From contig SLHT01000274.1 in NCBI GenBank assembly GCA_007136055.1, positions 1 to 12,662 of the forward strand: a stretch of DNA of 12,662 nucleotides, given 5' to 3'. Positions 1 to 6,470 of this stretch are shown here, piece by piece (position 1 is the first letter of the stretch; every line of letters starts with the position of its first letter). The position numbers and the translations under genes were made by a program. Below the pieces are notes generated by a model. That model saw only the letters and a program-made list of their open reading frames with translations, was not told the DNA's origin and ran no database searches. The DNA is from Syntrophomonadaceae bacterium. GTDB lineage: Bacteria > Bacillota > Dethiobacteria > DTU022.

Positions 1-1176
1 CCCCGGTTTAACCAGGTGGCGCAGCTTGTACTCGGGCATTATTTGCTGGAATTGCTCAACAAAGAAAGGCCTTTCAGGACGCGGGCCGACAATACTGATA
101 TCGCCGCGCAGCACGTTGTAAAGCTGGGGCAGTTCATCAAACCTGGTTGCTCTTAAGAAACGGCCAACGGGTGTAACCCGATCATCTTCTTCCAGCGAAA
201 ATACGGGCCCGCTGTCCTCTTCAGCATCGGCTATCATGGTCCGCAGTTTATAAAGGGTAAATAAGCGGCCCCTTAATCCAACCCGTTCCTGGGAAAAAAT
301 TATCGGGCCCGGAGAACTAAGACGCACCGCCAGGCCGGTAAATAGCAGCAGCGGCAGCGCGGGCACTACTAAAAGCAGGGCGCAAAACAGGTCAAAACTC
401 CTTTTCGTCAATAACTGTAAAAAAGAAAGCTGCATGTCGTGGCATTCTATCACCGGGGTATCATGAACCTGGGTCATCGCGGCCCTGGTTAAAATAATTT
501 CATAGAGATCGGGCACTATAAAAACTTCCTTATTTTTATCAAAGCTTTCCCGGATGATCTTGTTTTTCTGTTCCATGTCAATAGAACCGGTTATCAAAAC
601 CGCATCGACTTTATCCAGCCATGCCGGCAATTCATCAACTTTTTCGGGTTCTAAAACCCTGGTCACTTCAAAAATCCCTTTCGGTAAGCACATGATTTTT
701 TCCAGGGCGTGATCTGCTTCAATCCGGTTGCCGATCACAAGCAGTTCTTTTTGGCCGTGAATCCACTGCTCCAGGCGCCAGTAGAGGATTCTCCAACCAA
801 GCAGAAAAACAAGCTGGAGCAAAGGCGCCGCCACGAAAACAGTACGCTGAAAAATAAAAGCTCTCGTCCAAAATGCAAAGAAGATGCTAAAAATGGTCAG
901 TCCGATCACGCCAATAACCAGGGCTCGCACGATCGGCATAAAACCGCTGCGCTGGTTGGAATAGAGACCGAGATTGTTAAAAAGCAGTACGGTTACCAGG
1001 GATACTGCGGGAAATAAAACGAAAAGAGGGCCAATCTGAAAACTCTGCAATTCGCCTATCGCCAGGACAAAACCGATATAGAGCCCCAGGTTGGCAAGGG
1101 CAATATCAACTAAGCCAACCAACCACTTCGGTATGCCTTCAGGCTTAACGCTTATTCCATTTCTTTCAACAACCAT
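1..1176 (-). CDS. Polyprenyl-phosphate sugar-1-phosphate transferase (initiating transferase), 3'-truncated by window edge
   Basis: I translated 392 residues from ATG at 1176; the frame stays open to position 1, so the C-terminus (probably 60-80 residues) is missing. The layout is that of the bacterial sugar transferase family (WcaJ/EPS transferase type): four hydrophobic segments in the first ~130 residues, a Rossmann-like region starting ELLVIGN (~144-150), another hydrophobic segment (~262-285), then the catalytic domain. That domain shows KRSFD, SPGPIIFSQERVG, YKLRTM, the catalytic FDELPQL (~346-352) and GPRPERP (~364-370). The family transfers a sugar-1-phosphate from a nucleotide sugar to undecaprenyl phosphate at the inner face of the membrane, which starts repeat-unit assembly. 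GGAGAGG lies 6 nt before the ATG, which supports this start. It is the last visible gene of the cluster, 350 nt beyond the preceding gene, so it may have its own promoter. The donor sugar cannot be told from sequence. Confidence 0.93.
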   Translation of the reverse strand, partial: MVVERNGISVKPEGIPKWLVGLVDIALANLGLYIGFVLAIGELQSFQIGPLFVLFPAVSLVTVLLFNNLGLYSNQRSGFMPIVRALVIGVIGLTIFSIFFAFWTRAFIFQRTVFVAAPLLQLVFLLGWRILYWRLEQWIHGQKELLVIGNRIEADHALEKIMCLPKGIFEVTRVLEPEKVDELPAWLDKVDAVLITGSIDMEQKNKIIRESFDKNKEVFIVPDLYEIILTRAAMTQVHDTPVIECHDMQLSFLQLLTKRSFDLFCALLLVVPALPLLLFTGLAVRLSSPGPIIFSQERVGLRGRLFTLYKLRTMIADAEEDSGPVFSLEEDDRVTPVGRFLRATRFDELPQLYNVLRGDISIVGPRPERPFFVEQFQQIMPEYKLRHLVKPG

Positions 1177-1526
1177 CGCAACCCTCTCCGCATTAATGAT
1201 TACAGCCACTGGAGTTATTAATAAAAACAGTTAAAAATTATGGACCTTATTGCCTTATATAGGTTATTTTCTTTACATGAGGCATTTTTCCTGCCTATTA
1301 TACACCTCTAGCTATAAATGCGGAAGCATTTCGGAAAAGCCGTTTAAAGTGTCCGATAAAATATTTTATTACATTATTTGCTAGTCTTAGTTTACAGGTT
1401 AGCGGGACAAAAATTACTGGCTATTTAAAGATGGGACGCTTTACTTTAAATTAGGAAAATAAATAGTTGCCGACAACGTCGTTCCTTATCATCCCCCTGG
1501 CCTCAACATCTAACATTTCCTCAATA
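1177..1526. other. 350-nt AT-rich gene-free stretch upstream of the initiating transferase
   Basis: I find no supportable gene here on either strand. On the minus strand it is the 3' flank of a GT2 gene and the leader of the sugar-1-phosphate transferase. It holds a TATAAT box (1297-1302), a hairpin AAATGC-GGAA-GCATTT (1316-1331) and a 14-bp AT palindrome ATAAAATATTTTAT (1356-1369). I looked for a GC-rich hairpin followed by a T run to end the GT2 transcript; only short weak pairings such as GTTG/CAAC near 1465-1476 were found. It most likely carries an internal promoter, but that is inference. Confidence 0.6.
1297..1331 (-). promoter_or_regulatory. Possible promoter -10 box with a palindrome over the -35 position
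   Basis: Reading the minus strand, a perfect TATAAT lies at 1302-1297, about 120 nt before the ATG of the sugar-1-phosphate transferase. The -35 position at 17-nt spacing reads TTCCGC, a poor match to TTGACA. That poor hexamer lies inside the perfect stem-loop AAATGC-TTCC-GCATTT (1331-1316), which could be an operator for an activator or repressor. This rests on motif matching only; TATAAT occurs by chance in AT-rich DNA. Confidence 0.3.
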
Positions 1527-2537
1527 CTATGACATTTTCCGGTAACTGGGGGTGAGGGGGGTATAACGGCCAAGGCCGCGGAAGATCTGCAAAAGGTTGC
1601 CCAGGTAGACCAGGTAAAAGTACCACTTGTTTGTCAGACCAAGCCAGACCGCAATTGCAGCATTGCCAAGCAGCGCTAAAGGAGGCCAGAGCAAATAAAG
1701 AAACGGTGCGGTAAACAGGCCGCTGAAAACCAGGAAAGGATACGGATAGCAGGCTATAAACTGAAGCAAGGTGCCTGCTTTAAACCGGGCCGCCACAACC
1801 TGGCCCGCCCCGTAAAGTTTTTTGCCCCGCCAGGAAGGCAGAAAGTTAAGCTTTATTCTTTCCATGCTGCTTAAATAGGGTGTATAATGATCGGCCATCG
1901 GCAGATCGACAGCCATCAACAGGCCGCCCCGGGCGCGGATGCGGCTGTATAAGTCGATCTCTTCCAGCTGGTATACCGCAGGGTTCCAATTACCGGAGTT
2001 TATTACTAAGTCTCGCCGGTAAAGCACTGCGCCCCCGTGATAACCGGCCGGTTTTCCCCAGCCCACCTCCGGACCCATTTCCCGCTCTGGCAGGACAACA
2101 TAATCGCGCACCTCAACAATGCTATACTTATGATCGTAATAGTAGTTGCAGGTACGCCCGACAAAACCGGCCACCCGGGTGGGTATATCTTCTGCATTCT
2201 TCAGGCTTTCTAAAAAGGCGCAAAACTCAGGACGCAGAACCATATCACCGTCCAGATACAAAATCCAGTACCCCCTGGCTTCCTTTGTGCCAATATAGCG
2301 GCCCGTTCCGGGAGCGTAAACCGAATCTTTATCGACAAGGTAAACTTGAGCCCCATACTTCAGGGCGATAGCTGTGCTCTCATCTTCAGAACATGAATCA
2401 ACATATATCCACTCGATATCTTCTCCTGAAGGCAGGGAAGCAAACAGCGCGGGCAGTCGTTTAGCTTCATTGCGCCCGATTACCACAACAGATAACCAGA
2501 AGCAATCCTTCTGACTATTATATTTCCTTTGTTTCAT
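1527..2537 (-). CDS. GT2 family glycosyltransferase with C-terminal membrane segments
   Basis: 336 residues. The N-terminal GT-A domain begins at WLSVVVIGRNEAKRL (~14-28), continues with VDSCSEDES (~46-54), and has the metal- and nucleotide-binding D-x-D as LDGDM (D96 and D98). A conserved-looking GYHGGAVLYRR block (~165-175) and an acidic EEID (~192-195) probably form the acceptor and catalytic side. Residues ~258-320 hold two or three hydrophobic segments, so the enzyme is probably membrane-anchored and acts on a lipid-linked acceptor at the cytoplasmic face. ATG is supported by GAGGTG 10 nt upstream; this site overlaps the last codons of the preceding GT4 gene, with 7 nt between the genes, so the two are co-transcribed and probably coupled. 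The last residues (YTPLTPSYRKMS) are encoded by a G-rich stretch shared with another gene end. Sugar specificity is unknown. Confidence 0.88.
   Translation of the reverse strand: MKQRKYNSQKDCFWLSVVVIGRNEAKRLPALFASLPSGEDIEWIYVDSCSEDESTAIALKYGAQVYLVDKDSVYAPGTGRYIGTKEARGYWILYLDGDMVLRPEFCAFLESLKNAEDIPTRVAGFVGRTCNYYYDHKYSIVEVRDYVVLPEREMGPEVGWGKPAGYHGGAVLYRRDLVINSGNWNPAVYQLEEIDLYSRIRARGGLLMAVDLPMADHYTPYLSSMERIKLNFLPSWRGKKLYGAGQVVAARFKAGTLLQFIACYPYPFLVFSGLFTAPFLYLLWPPLALLGNAAIAVWLGLTNKWYFYLVYLGNLLQIFRGLGRYTPLTPSYRKMS
1548..1567 (+). repeat. G-rich motif GGGGTGAG-type, copy 1 (inside a GT2 3' end)
   Basis: GGGGGTGAGGGGGGTATAAC lies inside the 3' end of the GT2 gene on the plus strand. It resembles GGGGTGAGAGGGATAAC at 9567-9583, which directly follows the rfbF stop codon. 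Both sit at gene 3' ends in the same orientation. The match is short and G-rich, so chance is possible. Confidence 0.35.
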
Positions 2538-2544
2538 TTAATCT

Positions 2545-3870
2545 TTACACCTCATTTAACCTCTTCACAATGTCTAATACTTCTTCAAAGCGGCTCCGCC
2601 AGGTGTTCCGGGCTGCAAACTCCCGGAATTGGTCTTTATTAGCCCGCGCAGGTTGGCCTGAACCGGCATTTAAGCTGACCGGGGAATCGAACCCCTTGCG
2701 GTCATTTTTATTTTGATCGGCGCTTCCTTTCAGGTGAGCTATTTCCCCCGTCTTTTTTTCTTTGCTCTCCCCAAAACTCCCTGATTCTATATTCTCTACT
2801 CCTTCGGCTACAGCCTCACGCAACGCGGCGCAGAAACTTTCTTTACCGCTGAAACTGTGCAGGGGTCCGCCCATTTCAGTTAGCTCGCGCATTGGCGGGG
2901 CCACCACCGGCAGGTCGCAGGCCAGGTATTCATAATACTTGATCGGGTTTACCGCCTCGGTCAGCTCATTTAGATGAAAAGGAATTAAGCCGGCCTTGCT
3001 CCCCTGCAGGTAGGCAGGAAGCTTCCGGTAATCCTTCGGACCCAGCCAGGTAAAATTATCTTCAACCTGCAGGGCCTCAAGTCCGGGTTTCAGCTTTTCG
3101 CACGCAAGCGGACCGATCAGCAGAAAATGAATATCCTTCACGACCCGCACCGCATAGGCCAGTGTTTCAAGATCAAAGCGGGTATCTATAGCGCCGGCGT
3201 AGACCGCCACCGGCCTGCAGTCGGCAGGATAATCGGACGGCAGAGCCTTCTCCTCTTTAAAAAAGATCTCGCTTACCCCGTTCGGCAAATAGTAAACATC
3301 TTCTTCCCGCACCGAGCAAGCCCACTCCCACAGTGAGCGCGAAGTGGCAAGCACAAAATCGACCCGTTTGATCAGCTCTTGCTGCAGTGCCCCGACATTA
3401 GCAGGAATCCCGCTGAACTTATCCAGGCGGTCGGCCAACCGGTAACAGCTCAACCGGTGAGGCACCAAATCAAGCAGGCTTAAAGCAGTCGGCCCAGCGC
3501 ACCAGAGCAGGTCAACCTGTTCAAAACCTTTTCTTTTCAGCTGTCCGGTTAGCGGGGGCAGGCATAAACGGTACTGGCTGCGCCCGACCGCTAAACTGCG
3601 CAGCAGGGGCAGGTTGTAATAGACAAGCAGGGTCAGCGGTACCAGCCAGCCGATGCCCTCCACTTCGCGCCCTCCATCGCGCCAAACTCTAAACCGGTGG
3701 CGGTTTAAGGCATCGGGCTTAAAGATATGCAGGGGACTGATCGCCGGACCCACCCAGAAACAATCATGACCAGCCTCCTGAAAGAGGCGGATATAATGAT
3801 GCGAACCCAGGGGATCAGGCCGGTCTAAGTTATGCGACTCCACAAAAAGAACCTTCAGAAGATCAACCAC
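2545..3870 (-). CDS. GT4-like glycosyltransferase with a polar C-terminal insertion
   Basis: 441 residues if read from GTG at 3870. The protein has the two-Rossmann GT-B form of glycosyltransferase group 1, near the TuaH-like branch: KVLFVESHNL at the N-terminus, LLWCAGP (~121-127), SCYRLADRLDKF (~141-152), DFVLATSRSLWEW (~171-183), YLPNGVS (~194-200), VAVYAGAIDTRFD (~221-233), then IPFHLNELTEAVNPIKYYEYLACDLPVVA (~296-324), which carries the donor-binding acidic residues of the family. Residues ~358-409 are a Ser/Gly/Lys/Glu-rich segment inserted before the usual last helix (RNTWRSRFEEVLDIV). It probably adds a sugar to the lipid-linked unit in the cytoplasm. The ribosome site AAGGTGG overlaps the GTG itself and fits CTG at 3858 instead, giving an N-terminus of MKVLFVESHN. 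It lies 40 nt after the flippase gene. Confidence 0.85.
   Translation of the reverse strand: MVDLLKVLFVESHNLDRPDPLGSHHYIRLFQEAGHDCFWVGPAISPLHIFKPDALNRHRFRVWRDGGREVEGIGWLVPLTLLVYYNLPLLRSLAVGRSQYRLCLPPLTGQLKRKGFEQVDLLWCAGPTALSLLDLVPHRLSCYRLADRLDKFSGIPANVGALQQELIKRVDFVLATSRSLWEWACSVREEDVYYLPNGVSEIFFKEEKALPSDYPADCRPVAVYAGAIDTRFDLETLAYAVRVVKDIHFLLIGPLACEKLKPGLEALQVEDNFTWLGPKDYRKLPAYLQGSKAGLIPFHLNELTEAVNPIKYYEYLACDLPVVAPPMRELTEMGGPLHSFSGKESFCAALREAVAEGVENIESGSFGESKEKKTGEIAHLKGSADQNKNDRKGFDSPVSLNAGSGQPARANKDQFREFAARNTWRSRFEEVLDIVKRLNEV
2677..2703 (-). other. Hairpin resembling a tRNA T-arm, inside the GT4 insertion
   Basis: On the minus strand GACC-GCAA-GGGG-TTCGATT-CCCC-GGTC folds with a GGGG/CCCC stem around a seven-base TTCGATT loop, and an outer GACC/GGTC stem with a GCAA bulge. 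The loop fits the T-loop consensus (TTCRANN). No anticodon arm or acceptor of normal form surrounds it, so I do not call a tRNA. It lies within the segment that looks inserted into the GT4 protein. Confidence 0.35.
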
Positions 3871-3873
3871 CTT
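3856..3873 (-). promoter_or_regulatory. Ribosome site suggesting a CTG start for the GT4-like gene
   Basis: Minus strand: AAGGTGG (3873-3867), eight nt TTGATCTT, then CTG (3858-3856) followed by AAG GTT CTT TTT. The first conventional codon, GTG at 3870, lies inside the ribosome site and cannot be served by it. Starting at CTG gives MKVLFVESHN, the usual form of a GT-B N-terminus. Confidence 0.45.
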
Positions 3874-3910
3874 AAAATATATTTTTACTGCAAGTCAATT
3901 TCCAGTAGCG

Positions 3911-5518
3911 CTAAAGTTGCCTCCGCCCCAGAATCGCTTTCACAAACCTGACCAGATCAGCCGGACTATATTTTTCTTCCTGCAACACGATCAGCAGCAG
4001 CGCTGATCCACATACTGCCAGGACGGCCAGCTTCAGGACAAAATTAACCCACAGCCCCGGGCCGGTATAGGCAATCAGCGCCACCACCCCGATTGCGGCC
4101 AGGGGTACTGCCAGCAACTCCGCCAGCACCAGCCACGGATAGTCGACCGGCCAGAGACGGCGCGAAATCAGCCCGTAGCTTAAAGCAAACAGGATGTAAG
4201 CCATCCCGGTAGCCGCCCCCGCCCCGGCAATGCCAAAACGCGGAATTAAGAGCGCATTAAAACCAATATTAACCGCCGCCACTAACCAGCAGGCCAGCAT
4301 AATATAAACTGTCTTGTTTTTAACCATGATCCCGACGGCCGAAACCTGCGCCGTTGTAAAGAACAAAAACCCGGCCGCTAAAAAAGGAATGGCTACAAAA
4401 GCGCCATAATAGGCAGGTGGAACCAGCACAAAGAGCACCTCCTGGGCCAGGACAACAAAGCCGGTCACCACAAACCCGGAAACAGTTAAAAGATAAACCA
4501 TGGTCCGCTTAAATACCTGCTCCGCATACCTGCAGTCCTCTTCGTAAACTTTAACCGCGTGCGGCAGCCACGATTGCCCCACCGCCGTCTGCAGCAGCAT
4601 CAACACCGCCGTCATCGCCGCGGCAATAGAGTACAGGCCGACCTCATCAAGTGAAGCAAGCCGAACCAGCATCAGGCGGTCGGCATTGCTTAAAAGCCAG
4701 AAAGCAACATTCATCGGCACCAGGGGCAATCCGAAAGCAAGCAATTCCTTCAGGAAAACAAGCGAGAAACTCCAGCTGAGCAGGTCGCGAATATACCAGA
4801 GGCGCACGGGAATCATCAGCACAGCAGCAACAGCAGCGCCGAGCAGGGCCCCGGCCACCCCGAGATCGAAGGCAAGGACAAAGGTTACCGACAGGGTAAG
4901 AATTAAAACCGCGTTAAGAACATTTAAAAAAGTAAAAGCCTTCGCCCGAAACCGGTTGCGCAGGGCCTGGGAAAGAATCAAATTCATCATCGTCGGAGCG
5001 CTGGAAAGCAGGCCGATCAGCATGGCTACCCTGTACCTGTCATCACCGAGCATCCACTCTGCTAAAGTAGCACTGAAAGGCAGGAAAACCAGCAAAACAA
5101 CAATACTCCACAGGGCGAGAAAAGAAAACCATGTCGCTGTAAGAGTTTGTTTTTCATCTTCAGTCTTGCACTGGAAAAAAAAGCGGGTATAAGCATTGTC
5201 GCCGCCAAGAATCAGGATACCGGTCAAAAATGCGACCATAACGTTAATAAAGCTCCAGGCTCCATACTGGGCGGGATCAAAAATGCGGGTAAATATCGGG
5301 GCGGAAATAATGGACATCCCCTTAATCAAGAGGCTACCCGAACTGTAGACAGCAAGATCTGAGAAAAGTTTGCGAAAGTTAAATAAGGACCCTGCCTTTT
5401 CTTGCTTAGCATCAGAACCGGCGGTTCCATAATTCGCAGCTTCGTTTTCACCTGCTCCGGAAGCGCCTGTTTTATCTTCACCATTGTTTAATGTGGATTG
5501 TTCATCATTTACAGACAA
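3911..5518 (-). CDS. Wzx-type oligosaccharide flippase (MOP superfamily)
   Basis: 535 residues from TTG at 5518 (549 if a TTG at 5560 is used). From about residue 45 onward the protein is a series of about 14 hydrophobic helices typical of the polysaccharide transporter families: LLIKGMSIISAPIFTRIFDPAQYG near the start, LLAFGLPLVPMNVAFWLLSNADRLML in the middle, and VAAVNIGFNALLIPRFGIAGAGAATG late, the last a common family signature. It should move the undecaprenyl-linked repeat unit to the outer face. I chose 5518 because AAGGGGG lies 11 nt before it, whereas nothing resembling a ribosome site precedes 5560. The first ~44 residues are polar and low in complexity (Asn, Gly, Glu, Ala, Ser), longer than the short cytoplasmic start usual for the family. 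It follows the one-domain GT gene after about 265 nt. Confidence 0.9.
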   Translation of the reverse strand: MSVNDEQSTLNNGEDKTGASGAGENEAANYGTAGSDAKQEKAGSLFNFRKLFSDLAVYSSGSLLIKGMSIISAPIFTRIFDPAQYGAWSFINVMVAFLTGILILGGDNAYTRFFFQCKTEDEKQTLTATWFSFLALWSIVVLLVFLPFSATLAEWMLGDDRYRVAMLIGLLSSAPTMMNLILSQALRNRFRAKAFTFLNVLNAVLILTLSVTFVLAFDLGVAGALLGAAVAAVLMIPVRLWYIRDLLSWSFSLVFLKELLAFGLPLVPMNVAFWLLSNADRLMLVRLASLDEVGLYSIAAAMTAVLMLLQTAVGQSWLPHAVKVYEEDCRYAEQVFKRTMVYLLTVSGFVVTGFVVLAQEVLFVLVPPAYYGAFVAIPFLAAGFLFFTTAQVSAVGIMVKNKTVYIMLACWLVAAVNIGFNALLIPRFGIAGAGAATGMAYILFALSYGLISRRLWPVDYPWLVLAELLAVPLAAIGVVALIAYTGPGLWVNFVLKLAVLAVCGSALLLIVLQEEKYSPADLVRFVKAILGRRQL

Positions 5519-5536
5519 AGACAGCAGCACCCCCTT
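5516..5536 (-). promoter_or_regulatory. Ribosome site deciding the flippase start
   Basis: Minus strand: AAGGGGG (5536-5530), 11 nt, then TTG (5518-5516). The upstream in-frame TTG at 5560 is preceded by AT-rich sequence without a purine-rich site. CTG codons at 5527 and 5524 are also in frame and closer to the site, so the exact start is open. Confidence 0.5.
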
Positions 5537-5577
5537 GAAAACAAATAACTGTCGGCGCAAGTTTTTATATTCTATTA

Positions 5578-5589
5578 CCTGGATCCAGG
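5578..5589. promoter_or_regulatory. Perfect 12-bp palindrome CCTGGATCCAGG, possible operator
   Basis: The palindrome lies about 20 bp upstream of the first possible flippase codon (5560) and about 60 bp upstream of the preferred one. A dimeric regulator could bind it, but no regulator gene is in the window and a single copy proves nothing. Confidence 0.25.
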
Positions 5590-5694
5590 CATTATTTATT
5601 AAATATGGTTGTCAAGCGAGCAGAACATACCGTAAATATAAGGTCTCTTAAAACTGCCCCGGCCGCAACCGGCATTCCGTCAGCATGCTATGTT

Positions 5695-5712
5695 TTTATT
5701 TAAGCAAATAAA
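5695..5712. repeat. AT-rich stem-loop TTTATTT-AAGC-AAATAAA
   Basis: A perfect 7-bp inverted repeat with a four-base loop, about 70 nt past the stop of the one-domain GT gene in the reading direction. It is all A/T in the stem and is not followed by a clean T run on the minus strand, so it is unlikely to be a strong terminator. Confidence 0.3.
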
Positions 5713-5783
5713 TGACAGGGGCAAAATAAGGCATCAATCACAGGTGCGATATTAATAATCTTTTCTTGACCTGGCCATAGCAG

Positions 5784-6470
5784 CTACTTATTTTTTTTAG
5801 ACAGCTCGTTTTTTAAGATACTGCTGACCTCTTCGAAACATTTCTGCAGGGCATCCAGGAAAGCCTTTTCTAATAGTTCAGCTGACAATTCTTCGCCTTC
5901 TAATTCTGCCTCTGTCCCAGAATCTGAGGAAATCATCAAATCGTCACCGCTTAAAAGAAAAGCCCGATCCGTATGCTCCCTGTATTTTTTATACAGCGCA
6001 GGCGACGGGGTCAAAATCAGGTCTACAGCTGCCGCCAGCTGTTTCCTTTCTTCCCGTGAAGCAGTTTTATCCAGGTCTTGATGGGCGTAGTACAGCGTAA
6101 GCGCCCCTTTTTTGCCGTAATAACGAGTAAACCGAGCTGCCAGGGGATCATCGATCCAGACCAGGTCGGGTTCGAAGTCCTTTTCCAGCAGGTACATGTT
6201 CACCTGCAGCAAACGGCGCCTTTCATTCAGATCGCTTAACCAGGAAAAAGGCAAATAATTTACTCCCGGATTATAGATGGTAAAGCCGTCTTTTAAATTG
6301 GTAATCCTCGGCAGCAGGGAGCCGGCGATCGGCCCGAATGGATTGGCCCAGATTACTACATTTGAAGCAGAGAGCATATCGAGCAAAAAATGCTGTTCGG
6401 TCGGATCTGCCCAGGCGCTGCCTCCGGCAAAGAGAATTCTTTTATCGCTTAGAATAGCTGTTCCCTCCAA
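5784..6470 (-). CDS. One-domain GT4-like protein (lacks the donor-binding domain)
   Basis: 228 residues from TTG at 6470, or 223 from ATT at 6455. The visible fold is the N-terminal Rossmann half of a TuaH-like GT4 enzyme: KRILFAGGSAWADPTEQHFLLDML (~10-33), DLVWIDDPLAARF (~102-114), LTLYYAHQDLD (~124-134) and AAVDLILTPSPALYKKY (~147-163). After FLLSGDD (~171-177), where a second Rossmann domain of some 180 residues normally follows, the chain passes into an acidic segment (~180-197) and a charged helix ending in Lys/Asn. No glycine-rich or E-x7-E donor site is present. It abuts the upstream GT2: TAA is immediately followed by TTG. It may be the remnant of a deleted glycosyltransferase, or an acceptor-binding subunit working with a neighbour. 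An independent catalytic role is doubtful. Confidence 0.7.
   Translation of the reverse strand: MEGTAILSDKRILFAGGSAWADPTEQHFLLDMLSASNVVIWANPFGPIAGSLLPRITNLKDGFTIYNPGVNYLPFSWLSDLNERRRLLQVNMYLLEKDFEPDLVWIDDPLAARFTRYYGKKGALTLYYAHQDLDKTASREERKQLAAAVDLILTPSPALYKKYREHTDRAFLLSGDDLMISSDSGTEAELEGEELSAELLEKAFLDALQKCFEEVSSILKNELSKKNK
6453..6468 (-). promoter_or_regulatory. Ribosome site suggesting an ATT start for the one-domain GT gene
   Basis: Minus strand: GGAGGG (6468-6463), seven nt AACAGCT, then ATT (6455-6453). The only conventional start, TTG at 6470, overlaps this site and touches the previous stop codon; it could be used only by reinitiation. Starting at ATT gives MLSDKRILFAGG, a compact start before the first beta strand. 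Confidence 0.45.

Larger units (their letters stand above)
5561..5783. other. Intergenic region upstream of the flippase gene
   Basis: 223 nt without a supportable gene. It contains a TTGACA on the minus strand (5615-5610) but no acceptable -10 box 16-18 nt after it, a 12-bp palindrome CCTGGATCCAGG (5578-5589), an AT-only stem-loop (5695-5712) and an AGCATGCT palindrome near 5682. This gap would suit an internal promoter for the flippase and the genes after it. I find no GC-rich hairpin with a T run. Confidence 0.45.

Noticed and set aside
709..1017. 102-codon plus-strand frame
   Set aside because: It lies opposite the well-supported sugar-1-phosphate transferase, has a polar low-information sequence and no family likeness.
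2670..2760. tRNA gene
   Set aside because: Only a T-arm-like hairpin and a weak acceptor pairing are present; no D-arm or anticodon arm, and the segment is in frame within a GT4 gene.
5592..5615. TTGACA upstream of the flippase
   Set aside because: The sequence 16-18 nt later (AATGCC, ATGCCT, TGCCTG) is not a -10 box.
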